Shown piece by piece: positions 50,213 through 59,849 of a stretch of DNA of 64,000 bases. The DNA is from Rhynchopus euleeides (taxonomy: Eukaryota > Euglenozoa > Diplonemea > Diplonemida > Diplonemidae): positions 2,232,001 through 2,296,000 of the forward strand of contig OY723266.1 in NCBI GenBank assembly GCA_963210315.1, written 5' to 3'. The notes beneath the pieces are model-generated. The model ran no database searches, was not told the DNA's origin, and saw only the letters and a program-made list of their open reading frames with translations. Position numbers and translations under genes: made by a program. The stretch's first letter is position 1, and each line of letters begins with the position of its first letter.

Positions 50213-52725
50213 ATCCCGGGGGCACAGCCCGCGTGTTCCCTGTCTTTGTGGCGCTGCCGTCGATTGGTGCATCCACCTTCACAACACACGCCGGGATCGA
50301 CGAGTTCATCCAGAAGTCGTTCGGGCTGGAGGAGGCTGCGTTGGAGCACCTCAGCAGTGTCTACGACGTTGTGATGATCCTGGACTCGCTGGACGAGGTG
50401 GGGCTGACGCAGAAGGATTTGGGAAACGCGTACAAGGCCAGTGGCGGGCAAGGGGTGCTGCGGCTGCACCCGTGTGCGAAGCACTGCAGTGTGATGGTGA
50501 CGACGCGCGGTGAGTACCTGAAGAGCGTGGATCACACACCGTCGCAAATCTGTGGGGACGGGACGAGGTCGCTGTACATGCAGCCCTTCACACGGGCAGA
50601 CGCGGTGGCGTACATCAGCAAGGTGCGTGTGGCACAGGTGACGAAGGCGGAGCAGCAGCGTGTGGACGCATTCTTCACTGCGGACGATCAGCGGAAACTG
50701 GGCGACACGGTGCGAGGCACATGCGGTGCAGCTGATGATGATACAGCGGTGGTGCTCAGCGACCGAGCCCTGGTGGTGGCGATTGTGGAGCAGGCGTGGG
50801 TACTGGCTGGTGCTGACAGCGGCAGCAGCGGCAAAGACAAGACAACGGGTGCTTCTACAGACAACGGGGTGCGGGGAAGCGCAAACACCACCCCGTGTGT
50901 GGAGGCTGCAGCCGAGGCGGTGATGTTGGCGCTGGAAGGCAGATGCGGCGGCACGCCGCATGCTGCAGGGCCGTCAGTGCCGCTGCGTGATGTGCTTGTG
51001 GCGCTGTCGCAGCAGGCGGGGTTCTTGGAGCTGAAGGTGGCGCAGCAACGTGCAGCCGAACAGACCACAACACGGCTGGAGCAGCTGGCGGCGGAACCAG
51101 TTCCTCCACGCACAGTCGCAGACGCTGAGGTGGCGGTGCTGTCGCAGCTGCGCAACTCGTTCCTGCTTCACATGGCGTGTTACGCTCAGCGCGAGCTGTC
51201 ATCGTGCAGCGCACAGGTGCATCAGTCCCTCATCAGCCTGAGTGATGTCGCGGTGTACGAGGCGTACCTGCAGAAGCACGTGGAGGTGGGGTTGCGTCAG
51301 GAGTCAGATGGAGCGGCGCGCGCGGAGGAGGTGCTGCGGGTGGGGGAACTGATTGCGTGCGCGATGCTGCAGGCACAGACGTGGCAGGGATCACTGGGCA
51401 CAGAGCGGGGGCGCCTGTTGGAGGAGGACGGGGTGGACCGTGCAAGGGCAGACGAGGCGTTCCGGGTCCTCCCGTTTCGTGTGGAGAGCTTCCACGACGA
51501 CAGCAGCGCGTTTGCATTCCGTCACAAGACGCTTGGGGAGTTCCTTGTGGCGCGGCGCCTGGCACGGAAAGGTGCTGTGGCCGACACGCTTGGGTGCAAA
51601 GTGCGCAGGGCCTTCAGCAAGGATGTGCCGAATGTGCTGGAGTACTTTGCGGACACGGTGCTCACACGTGGGGGCGACGAGCGCGACACAACGGTGGTGT
51701 CCGAGCTGCTGCCGCTGGTCCTGGCGACCCGCGACGCTGGTGATGACGCGATATCACTGGCGTCTGCTTCCAATGCCATGGCACTCGCCGCACGCACGCG
51801 GTTTCTGTTCAGGTGCGACCTCACTGGTGTGCTTGTGCAGGACAGCGACCTGCGCCACGCACGCCTGGGTGGGACTGTGCTGACGGAGAGCCGCTTCCAC
51901 AACTGCTGGCTGGAGCACGCAATGCTCTGGGAGGGCAATCTCACACGCTCTGACTGGAAGGGCTCCTCCTTCGGTGCCCCGCTCCCGCCTCTGTTGGGTC
52001 ACACCTCTGCTGTCAACTCCGTGACGGTCACACCAGACGGATTGAAGATCATCTCAGGATCTGGCGACAGCAGCGTTCGTGTCTGGGATACATCAACAGG
52101 GAAGGAGCTGCAGAGGCTTGAAGGCCACACCTCTGATGTCTGCTCCGTGACTGTCACACCAGGCGGATCGAAGATCATCTCAGGTTCTCGCGACAACAGC
52201 GTACGTGTCTGGGATACATCAACAGGGAAGGAGCTGCAGAGGCTTGAAGGCCACACCTCTACTGTCCTCTCCGTGACTGTCACACCAGACGGATCGAAGA
52301 TTATCTCAGGATCTCGCGACAACAGCGTACGTGTCTGGGATACATCAACAGGGAAGGAGCTGCAGAACCTTGAAGGCCGCACCTCTGATGTCTGCTCCGT
52401 GACTGTCACACCAGACGGATCGAAGATCATCTCAGGATCTCGCGACAACAGCGTTCGTGTCTGGGATACATCAACAGGGAAGGAGCTGCAGAACCTTGAA
52501 GGCCACACCCCCTCAGTGGGCAGCGGAGCTATGCCATCAGGGGTACCCCCCTGTGTTGCTGTTTGTGATGGCAATGTGATCCGCATCTGTGCCGCATCCT
52601 GGCGTCTGCGGACTGTGATCGGGATTGGGCCCGTTGTGCCTGTACCCTTGCAATGCGCCGGGCTCGACACTGTGACGCCTACCGCTGCATGCAGTGTGCT
52701 TGGTGGGGCTGTGGCTGCTGCGTAG
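50213..52725 (+). CDS. NACHT NTPase with pentapeptide and WD40 repeats (NLR/STAND type), 5' end incomplete
   Basis: The open frame has no upstream ATG near its start; an acceptor (CTTCCGCTAG, AG at 50211-50212) suggests that a 5' exon is joined here. Just inside are VFPVFVALPS, the Walker B motif VVMILDSLDEV and the sensor-like CSVMVTTRGEYL, all diagnostic of NACHT. The P-loop should be ~30 residues earlier and is not seen in any upstream frame. Helical regions lead to FRHKTLGEFLVARRL (the usual end of NACHT), then pentapeptide-like units (DSDLRHARLGGTVLTESRFH). Four WD40 repeats of exactly 126 bp at 51997-52500 are almost identical. The C-terminus is a degenerate fifth unit. STAND proteins of this shape act as signal-sensing switches, often in immunity or self-recognition. 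Confidence 0.78.
51997..52500. repeat. Four near-identical 126-bp WD40-coding repeats
   Basis: Units begin at 51997, 52123, 52249 and 52375, each encoding 42 residues around KIISGSRDNSVRVWDTSTGK. By eye, units 2 and 3 differ at about 9 of 126 bases and units 3 and 4 at about 7. Differences gather in the first third, at codons for TSDV/TSTV/TSAV, on the surface-variable side of the blade, while the rest is conserved even at silent sites. This points to recent amplification or concerted evolution. Confidence 0.9.
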
Positions 52726-53680
52726 TACCGCAGTGTGGCAGAGGGCTGTGTGCAAGGCAAGTTGCGAGTCGTATTGCGAGCCGTATTTCAGCTGGAAGCA
52801 GCTACCAGTAACGAAGCTGACGAAGCCTTCGGCAAGACCAAGGTGTTCTGGTGTGGTGTGCACTGTAGTCTGCCAACAAACGATTCTAGTGTGTGTCCGC
52901 AGGTTTGACCCTCTCATGTGCCACCTTTCCAGGTGACACTTTCCACAAGATTTACGGGGTCGGAAGGCCGAAACAGCGTCACAGTCTCTGTAGAAGCGGT
53001 GCCCCCTCCCAAGCTCAGCCCCTCCCGAACTCCACAGCTCCCGCCTCTCGACCTTCCCATCTCAGTGCACGGCTTGGCATCCTATCACCGCTGGACCGTT
53101 GACGACATCCTCCCGGGACGCCACGGGGAGGACCCAAAATCGGGGACCAACCTGGGCGGTGCCTTCGGGGCAAGCTTCGGCTTGTTGGAGGCTGATCTTC
53201 ACACCTTTCCAAGCTTTGCAGAGGTTTGGGCATGTTTGATTCTCTGAGGAAAGTACGCCAGCCATGGAACACTTGCGGCTTGCGTGAGCACGGTCCTTGA
53301 GTTCTCGTTGTACCAGACCCAATGCTGAAGTAGATTCCGTCAGTGCCGCAGTTGGCCGCTGCGATGCGTCGATATACGATGTCCTGGAGGACTCCGCGTG
53401 GGCACGGGTGCCGCCTGTTGTGGTCCTCTGTTGAGCTGATATGCTGCGAAAGCCGCCTCTCCCACGAGATTGCTGCCTTCTTCCCGTGAAGCGAATATCT
53501 GCCCCCCCCCCCCCCCAAACGCCTTTCCACAGGCTGCAACACGTGGCTTTCAATCCCCCCACTGTAGAGCGACCACCCTCCTCCCCTTCCTCCCACCCCT
53601 CCCACTCTCTTCCACGAGTCACCCCCGCCCACCACACACACACCGCCAGGCACGCGGCCGCCACACGCGAGCCTTACCCA
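52726..53680. other. Intergenic with a piece of the UBL-ankyrin tail
   Basis: The 39-nt block at 52976-53014 is identical to part of the three UBL-ankyrin 3' tails, while its surroundings are not. A C run lies at 53503-53516. The remainder is C-rich leader with an acceptor AG at 53648-53649. A minus-strand open frame here has no recognisable domain. Confidence 0.5.
52976..53014. repeat. 39-nt block identical to the UBL-ankyrin 3' tails
   Basis: Identical to 21684-21722, 27980-28018 and 42373-42411. The core GTCACAGTCTCTGTAGAAGC includes a small palindrome ACAG-TCT-CTGT. It lies 251 bp after the stop of the NACHT gene and about 710 bp after the stops of the three family genes. Confidence 0.85.
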
Positions 53681-56041
53681 ATGAACACTACGACAGGCGC
53701 GGGCGATTCGGAGGACGGGGCAGACACGGCACCACCCCTGCAGCCCACTGCCTTCGGCGCTGCCGGCGCGGCCTGCCAGGGGGAAGCGGCAGGTGGGTCG
53801 CGGCATGTCATCGATGCTTCCGACGCGACAGCCTCCGACAGCGACGGGGGCCTCGACGGTGTGCTCGAGGAGGACGTGCCGCAAGCGCTGCCCCCCAAGG
53901 CACGCCTGCCCGGGGACCCAGGCCTGGCGCGGCACAGGGCGGTGAACTGCTGCAAGCTTGCCGCCCTGCTGTGCGTGGTGGTGCTGCTGGCTGCCGCTGC
54001 CGCCATGCTCGCCTCAGGTGCCTCGCCGCAGGCCCGTGGGGGCAGCGCCGCGTCGGATGCGGTGGGGCGTGCCACCAGGGACATCCTGTCCTTCGGGCCG
54101 CGTGTTGTGGGTGACACAGCTCCGACATCGGGGCACTCCCGCACGCGGCAGTACCTCCGCGAGCAGGTCGCGGGGATCCGTGGCCCCGCCACACCCCCCC
54201 ATGCCCATCCCGTGCAGCTGTTCGAGCCTTTGCAGGAGCATGTCTTCACCGACAGCACGCCCAGCGGTGAGAAGGTGTTCCGCAACCTGTTCACGCGGGC
54301 AGTCGCCCCAGCGGGTAGCGCGCGGTGCCACCTTGTGCTGTGCGCGCACTACGACTCGCTGAACTGGGCGTCGCTCAGAGGCTTCATGGGCGCATCCGAC
54401 TCCGTCACCTCACTGGCCCTCATCCTCAGCGCGATGCAGGCGCTGGCGGACCGCGTGCCCACCCCGCAGGAGCTGGGCTGCAACGTGACGGTGGTCTTCT
54501 TCGACGGGGAGGAGTCCTTCGTGCGGTGGAGCGGGCTGGACCACACATACGGCTCGCGCCGCTTTGCGCGTGACTGGGCAGCATCGCCTCAGCAGATATC
54601 GAGCTCGTGGGATGAGGGCTACACCTTGGGGTCGGTGACGACATTTGCTCTGCTGGATCTGCTCGGCACGGCGGACTGTGGGGTGCCTATTTATTACGAT
54701 ACGACGCTGCCCGACTACAATGCGCTGGTGGCGCAGGAGGCGGCCTACCTGCAGCGGATGGGGATCAAGGGGGGGGCGGGCCCGGCAGGCGCGCTGTTCA
54801 CGCAGCTGCGCGGCGGCCACCTGCAGGACGACCACATCCCGTTCCTCGATGTGTCGTGCCCGCATGGGTGCGTGCCTGTCCTGCACCTCATCAGCTTCAA
54901 CTCCAGGACGCACAGCTTCCCCAAAGTGTGGCACACGATGGCCGACAACGGCGACGCCATCGACTGGGGCGTGCTGTCCAAGCTGGATGCCATCATCAGC
55001 GGGTGGGTCGTGCTGAAGGGCACAGGGGGGCTGTCCCCGGAGCCAGCTCCCTCCCCCGCACCCCCTACACCTGTGCCGACGCCGCTGCCGACACCGCCGC
55101 CCGTGCCTTCTGTGCGGCAGATTGCGACGGAGATTCTGGCCTTCGGGCCCCGCAACGTGCCGACAACCGCTGTGGACACTGGGGGGCACCTGAAGGCCAA
55201 GCAGTACCTCCTCAGCAGCATGGCTCTGGCGGGCGGGAGGCTGTTTGAAGCGCCTCGCGTGCAGGAGTTCACCCAGCACACCCTCCTAGGAGACCGCACC
55301 TTCTGGAATCTGTACACGCGGGCCACTGTGCCCAGGCCGCCGGGTGGCGAGGCGTGCAACGTTGTGCTTGCGGCGCACTACGACACGCTGAACCACGGAG
55401 ACGCCCCGCAGCTGACGGGTGCCATCGACTCTGCGTCTTGCCTTGCGCTGATCCTGCGCATGATGAGGGGCCTGTCGGATGCAGCGCAGGCAGGCCGTGC
55501 AGTGACCTGCAACGTCACGGTGCTGATGTTTGACGGGGAGGAGTCCTTTGTCCATTGGACCTCCTCCGACTCTGTCTACGGCGCACGCCACTTCGCGAAT
55601 GCCTGGCAGCAGGGTGCGGTGGAGGGGTGGGGTCCTGAGTACGCCCTGTCCACGGTGACCGTGTTCACCCTTCTGGACCTGCTGGGTTCTGCCGGGAACA
55701 CTGTGCCCCGCCAGTTTAAGTCTACCTCGGAAGACTACAGCGCGCTGGCGGGCATCGAGGCGGGTTACCTCGCCTCGCACCCTGAGCTGAGCAGCAAGCA
55801 GCACATCTTTGGGGGCATCAAGTGGCCCAGCATATCCGATGACCACGGCCCTTTCCTCGATGCGACGTGCGGCACTCAGCACACCTCGCCCAACTGCATC
55901 CCTGTGCTGCATCTTGTCGGGGATCCCTTCCCGCCTGCGTGGCATAATAATGCAGACAACATTGCGGCCTTGGATTGGGAAGTGATGGCACGCCTTGATT
56001 ATGTGCTCAACACGTGGATCCAAGGCAAAGCTCTTGCGTAG
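53681..56041 (+). CDS. Membrane-anchored protein with two tandem glutaminyl cyclase-like (M28) domains
   Basis: The 786-residue single-exon protein has a cytosolic N-terminus of ~95 residues and a signal-anchor helix (LAALLCVVVLLAAAAAMLA, about residues 91-109), and is likely type II. Domain 1 (~125-445) has LCAHYDSLNW, the zinc Asp in GASDSVTSLA, the Glu of FFDGEESF, DDHIPFLD and the zinc His of VWHTMADN. A Pro-rich linker leads to domain 2 (~480-780), with AAHYDTLNH, GAIDSASCLA, MFDGEESF, DDHGPFLD and AWHNNADN. These are the metal-binding and catalytic motifs of glutaminyl-peptide cyclotransferase, which turns N-terminal Gln into pyroglutamate in the secretory path. Both domains keep the ligands. 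The upstream Met was rejected because the acceptor AG at 53649 lies after it. Confidence 0.85.
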   Translation: MNTTTGAGDSEDGADTAPPLQPTAFGAAGAACQGEAAGGSRHVIDASDATASDSDGGLDGVLEEDVPQALPPKARLPGDPGLARHRAVNCCKLAALLCVVVLLAAAAAMLASGASPQARGGSAASDAVGRATRDILSFGPRVVGDTAPTSGHSRTRQYLREQVAGIRGPATPPHAHPVQLFEPLQEHVFTDSTPSGEKVFRNLFTRAVAPAGSARCHLVLCAHYDSLNWASLRGFMGASDSVTSLALILSAMQALADRVPTPQELGCNVTVVFFDGEESFVRWSGLDHTYGSRRFARDWAASPQQISSSWDEGYTLGSVTTFALLDLLGTADCGVPIYYDTTLPDYNALVAQEAAYLQRMGIKGGAGPAGALFTQLRGGHLQDDHIPFLDVSCPHGCVPVLHLISFNSRTHSFPKVWHTMADNGDAIDWGVLSKLDAIISGWVVLKGTGGLSPEPAPSPAPPTPVPTPLPTPPPVPSVRQIATEILAFGPRNVPTTAVDTGGHLKAKQYLLSSMALAGGRLFEAPRVQEFTQHTLLGDRTFWNLYTRATVPRPPGGEACNVVLAAHYDTLNHGDAPQLTGAIDSASCLALILRMMRGLSDAAQAGRAVTCNVTVLMFDGEESFVHWTSSDSVYGARHFANAWQQGAVEGWGPEYALSTVTVFTLLDLLGSAGNTVPRQFKSTSEDYSALAGIEAGYLASHPELSSKQHIFGGIKWPSISDDHGPFLDATCGTQHTSPNCIPVLHLVGDPFPPAWHNNADNIAALDWEVMARLDYVLNTWIQGKALA

Positions 56042-57954
56042 TGCCCTGTCGTGTCAAAGGGTGTGGCCAAAATGAACATGAAATGAAGAACTAAAAATGT
56101 CGAGGGACTGCGATGATTCGGAACCGAGTATGAAGACTGCTGGGAAGGAACTGTGTGCTCTCTTGAAGCACTGGAATCGGCGAACTTGGACGGAACCTAA
56201 GCGCGACAGGTGAAGGGGCATCCCGAACAAAGGCATACAAAGTGGCTCTGGAGACATTGTTGCATCTGCGACACCCTGTCTTACATCCCGCCTGGGCTCT
56301 GATCTTCACCTATAGCAATGACTAAATCCCTATCACGGGTACATGAAGCTTTTGTAGGTACATTTAAACTTGCGAACCTCTCAACGACCTGTTAATCGCC
56401 TTGTACCGAAATCTGACCCTGGGCTTCGGCCCTCACGGCATTCAGCGGGTGACCCGATGCCGGTGTGGATGGAGATGCACAGTTCTGAAACAGCGTGTCG
56501 ACGAATCCGAGGAATCCCCAATCAGAGTAGTCCCGAGATGAAGTGGTGCAAGAACTCAAAAACTGTTTGCCTTTGGTCAAGGCCCCCTTTCCAAAAAAAT
56601 TTGACCCGCGCAGTGGTGGCCAGTCCTGAGAACCAACAGTAGCGTAAGCCTACAACTGGTCCAGGACGAGGTCGACCCTGCAAAGAGCCTGTGCATGACC
56701 GTGTCACGCCAGGCCGGCTGAACGAGGCACATCAGGGTGCAGTTCACCCAGTTCCTGCCCCAATAGCAGGGCAAGATGTAAGAATCTTATGAGACTTGCA
56801 AGATTTCTGTAAGAATCTTATACCGTAAACAGAATAAATCTGAATCGTAAAAAAGGTCCAATCCACCTCCAGACCCCCCCCGAGGTCCAGAATTTGTCCG
56901 GTCCAGACCAGTTTGGGGGACTTGGCGATACATGGCGATTTCTCACACGGTGGACCCCCACCCCCTGGAGCGGGGGTCTGGGGCGGGGTCAGAGCGACCC
57001 CCGCTATTGGGGGCCTGGACCCCCGATATCGGGAGTCTGCACTGCCTATTATTGGTGCCCATACGACCCCGACAGTGGGGTTCAGACCCCCACTCGTGGG
57101 GGTCCAGATCAGTCAAGGGGGCTGGGGAAGTCCCGTTCACGCTTGTGAACGCTTCCCGCGGGAGCAGAAACCCGGTGATCTTGGGGGGGAACAGCAAACC
57201 ACTCTGGACCGGAAAAAAGGTCCAATCGGTTTGGACCCCCGGGGTCCAGAATTTTTACGGTATTTATTCTGTTTACGGTAAGTCTTACAAGATTTCCGGA
57301 AAAATCCGTAAGTCTTGTAAGACTTACAAATCTTACGAAATAAGCGTAAAAATAAGGAAGTCTTATGTCAAACCATGAAATGAAGATGCGGGAGGGATTC
57401 TGTCGTGCCTTCCTTCCGCCTTGTTGGGCACGACTGCGCCCGAATCGCCCTGCTGCCTTTGGCTTGGTCGCAGGTGTATGTGAAGAGGTTCCTGGTGGCT
57501 TTCTGTGGCTTTGCGTCCTGCGCAGGTGGCTTTGCGATACGCAAGGGTGGGGCTGTCAGGCGCCCCAAGCCTCAGGCACCTCGGCACCTGCTAAGAGTAA
57601 TAAGGATGCGGCGACATCACCCCCACGCCCCTGTCTGCTGCCTTGTATCCGCAATGCGGCAGATACGAACTATATGCCTCAGGCAAGCTTGCGTTGCCTT
57701 GTCGCTTGACCTGTTGAGGGTGCCGCTGTGTGCGGGCAGGGTCGAAGAACATCTCAGCGTTGCTCGTGCAGCGATGCGCTCAGGAGAGGCACCCCGCCCT
57801 GCAAGTTGTCAAGATTCAGACCCTGTACGCCTGTCGGGTCGAGCCTGTTCAGTGTAGCCCTGTGTGCTGTGATATGCGACATCGACCACGGCAGGGGGTT
57901 GGGGCATTGCCTCCCTTACACGTTGGCAGAGCTTTGTGCTTCCCCAACTCGACA
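56042..57954. other. Intergenic containing a foldback element
   Basis: No gene is recognised. The dominant feature is the A/T-ended, hairpin-filled element at about 56776-57367. The 300 bases after the QC gene and the stretch 57370-57930 show no domain-bearing frame. Confidence 0.5.
56776..57367. mobile_element. Foldback / MITE-like element full of hairpins
   Basis: The inner ends of its long inverted repeats are perfect: TACCGTAAACAGAATAAAT at 56821-56839 and its reverse complement at 57262-57280. Outside these, both ends carry repeated GTAAGNCTTA/TAAGACTTAC motifs that also match as inverted repeats, less perfectly. The interior holds direct repeats (AAAAAAGGTCCAATC at 56850 and 57214; GGTCCAGAATTT at 56883 and 57242). 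It also has perfect hairpins: AGCGGGGGTC/GACCCCCGCT (56969-57005), GACCCCCA/TGGGGGTC (57085-57104) and GTTCAC/GTGAAC (57135-57150). No protein is encoded. Exact ends and target duplication are not clear. Confidence 0.65.
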
Positions 57955-59036
57955 ATGTCGCGTTCCGCTTCGAAGGATCGAGTCAGGCGCGAGGCACGTG
58001 CACTGTACGAAGCCACGCTGGAGCTCAGGAGGCGGAGCGATCCTTGCAAGCAGGCGATCTCAAACCCGACGCACCAGATCCACGAGTATGTCCCTTGGCA
58101 CCGTGCCTTGCGACACCACACCACAGCGGCAACCAGACGCTCATGGGGCAGTTGATGCATGGGCAGTACTCACGGGTGACTGACCAGGTATGCCGCAGTG
58201 CCGCTGCCACCCCACCCACCCCACTGCAGGCGTGGGACACCAAGCGGGAGAACGGCGGCGTCGGCATGCGGCGTGGCAAGCGGGGCGCCCCTGCAGTAGG
58301 GGACCGGTCGCAGAGCGCGCCTGCACCCAAGGCGAAGTCGACATGCGCCACGCAGACTGACGTACAGGCCGCACCGCCCGCGTCACCCCAGCAGACCCAG
58401 GCCCAGACCCAGGGCGGGCGGCGGGCAGCGACACCTACGAGAGCACCGTCGCCCGCCCCTGCTCAGGGCACACGCCCTGCGTCAGCAGGGCCGCAGCCAC
58501 GGGCGGCATCGGTATCTGCACCGGTACGCAGTGCGAGCACCGCGCAGAGCATCTCCTCGTCACGGCGCGGCAGCAACTCATACCACCCTGTGCTGCCCCG
58601 GCAAGCGCAGGCACGGGCACAGCCTGAAGCACAGGAAGAGCTGCGTGTGGCAGGACGTGCTGTCGGTGGTCTGGACCGCGTTGGCAAGCGCTCTGTGTTC
58701 CAGAATCCGATCCGCAGGCCGCTGCGTGCAGGCATCGTCGGGGGCGACACCAACTTCGCTTCAGCAGCGGCAGCGGCAACGCCCCGCACACGCGCAGGGG
58801 GGGCTGTGTTCTACTCCAGGGAGGAGTACGACCACCTGCGGCGCCTGGCCTTCGGCGGCAGGCCCTCCTCCGCCCCTGCGGCTGCTGCCCCCACCCCCGC
58901 AGTGCGCGGGCGCAGCCCTGCAGCAGGAGGGGCCGCAGTGCCGCCATCCCCCATGTCTGCGGCAGATGCGCGCACCAGCAGCATTGGGCGGCGCTACTCC
59001 GCACGCCCAACAGACCGGAGCAATCTGATCATGTGA
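57955..59036 (+). CDS. Small basic low-complexity protein with two tiny introns
   Basis: The exons are 57955-58085, 58127-58187 and 58230-59036. The introns are 41 nt (GTATGTCC...CCACAG) and 42 nt (GTATGCCG...ACTGCAG), and phases join exactly to 332 residues. The start MSRSASKDRVRREARALYEAT is helical and basic, and most of the rest is Ala/Pro/Ser/Arg-rich and disordered. Near residue 240-300 lies FQNPIRRPLRAGIVGGDTNF and a motif AVFYSREEYDHLRRLAFGGRP. It ends in SIGRRYSARPTDRSNLIM. No family is recognised; a cytoskeleton-associated protein is possible. The acceptor CACGTTGGCAG precedes the ATG by ~25 bases. Confidence 0.7.
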
Positions 59037-59282
59037 GTGCAGCGGAGGGCTGATGAAAATGGTGCCTTGCCGGGTATCCCGTCAACAGAACTGCGCCGTT
59101 TCTTCAGGGATTTTGCCGCTCTGGCGACTTGAGATCGCCCAACATCAGAGAATAAAACGTCCGCCTTCTTGCCTCGTAGAAACACCCCTTTCTTGTAAGT
59201 TGCCCTGCGTTATACTGCCTTGCCAATCTTGGGATGTGGACGGGTCTGAAGAGCAAAACCATGCCCCAGGGGGGCCCTTAGC

Positions 59283-59545
59283 TGTGTGCCAAACTGTGTC
59301 GCTTGTCTTCTCCCTGGAGCTTTGGTAAGGCAGCTCACTCTTCTGCACTTCTGAGCGAAGGCCCCTTGTAGAGCAATAGCTTTCAAATAAGATGTAAGTC
59401 ATCATGGCGCAACGCGAATAATGTAACATGCAATACAGCCTTCTGGCGATATTGTGCACGCCACTTCCTGGGGGGCTCGTACCAGGCACCTTCGGGAGGC
59501 CGACACCAAATCAATGTGTATGGGGTGTTGTCCACAGCCTCAGCG
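59283..59545. repeat. Degenerate dispersed repeat, copy B
   Basis: Partner of 22667-22855; see the shared blocks listed there. Spacing between blocks differs by tens of bases, so both copies are old or under loose constraint. Confidence 0.5.
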
Positions 59546-59849
59546 AGGCTGCCTTACTTCCCCCGGATGCCCGGGGAGCAGGGCCTCTTCGTTGTGTCAG
59601 CACGGTGTCAGCGCTTCGCCCTTTGGGGGCACCGGTGCTTTGTGAGCAGGCCCTCCACCATTTCTTGCAATCTAGAGGGACTTTAGAGCCCACGCCCCCC
59701 TCACAATCGTCCCACAAGGAATACGATAAAAAGCGACGAGAATGCCAGCCCCACCCAAGCCCCCCTGCCCCCTCCCACATGATTTCACAGGCAGGCAGCT
59801 CAAGCATTTTCCTGATCTGCAGGCAGTCGTGTGCCACGACCGACATCAC

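Noticed and set aside
51997-52500. The 126-bp repeats as a CRISPR-like or satellite array
   Set aside because: There are no spacers; the repeats are in frame and encode WD40 blades.
53062-53450. Minus-strand frame between the NACHT and QC genes
   Set aside because: Reads without a recognisable domain and shows no acceptor-like leader; weaker than the stretch at 59.8-60.6 kb.
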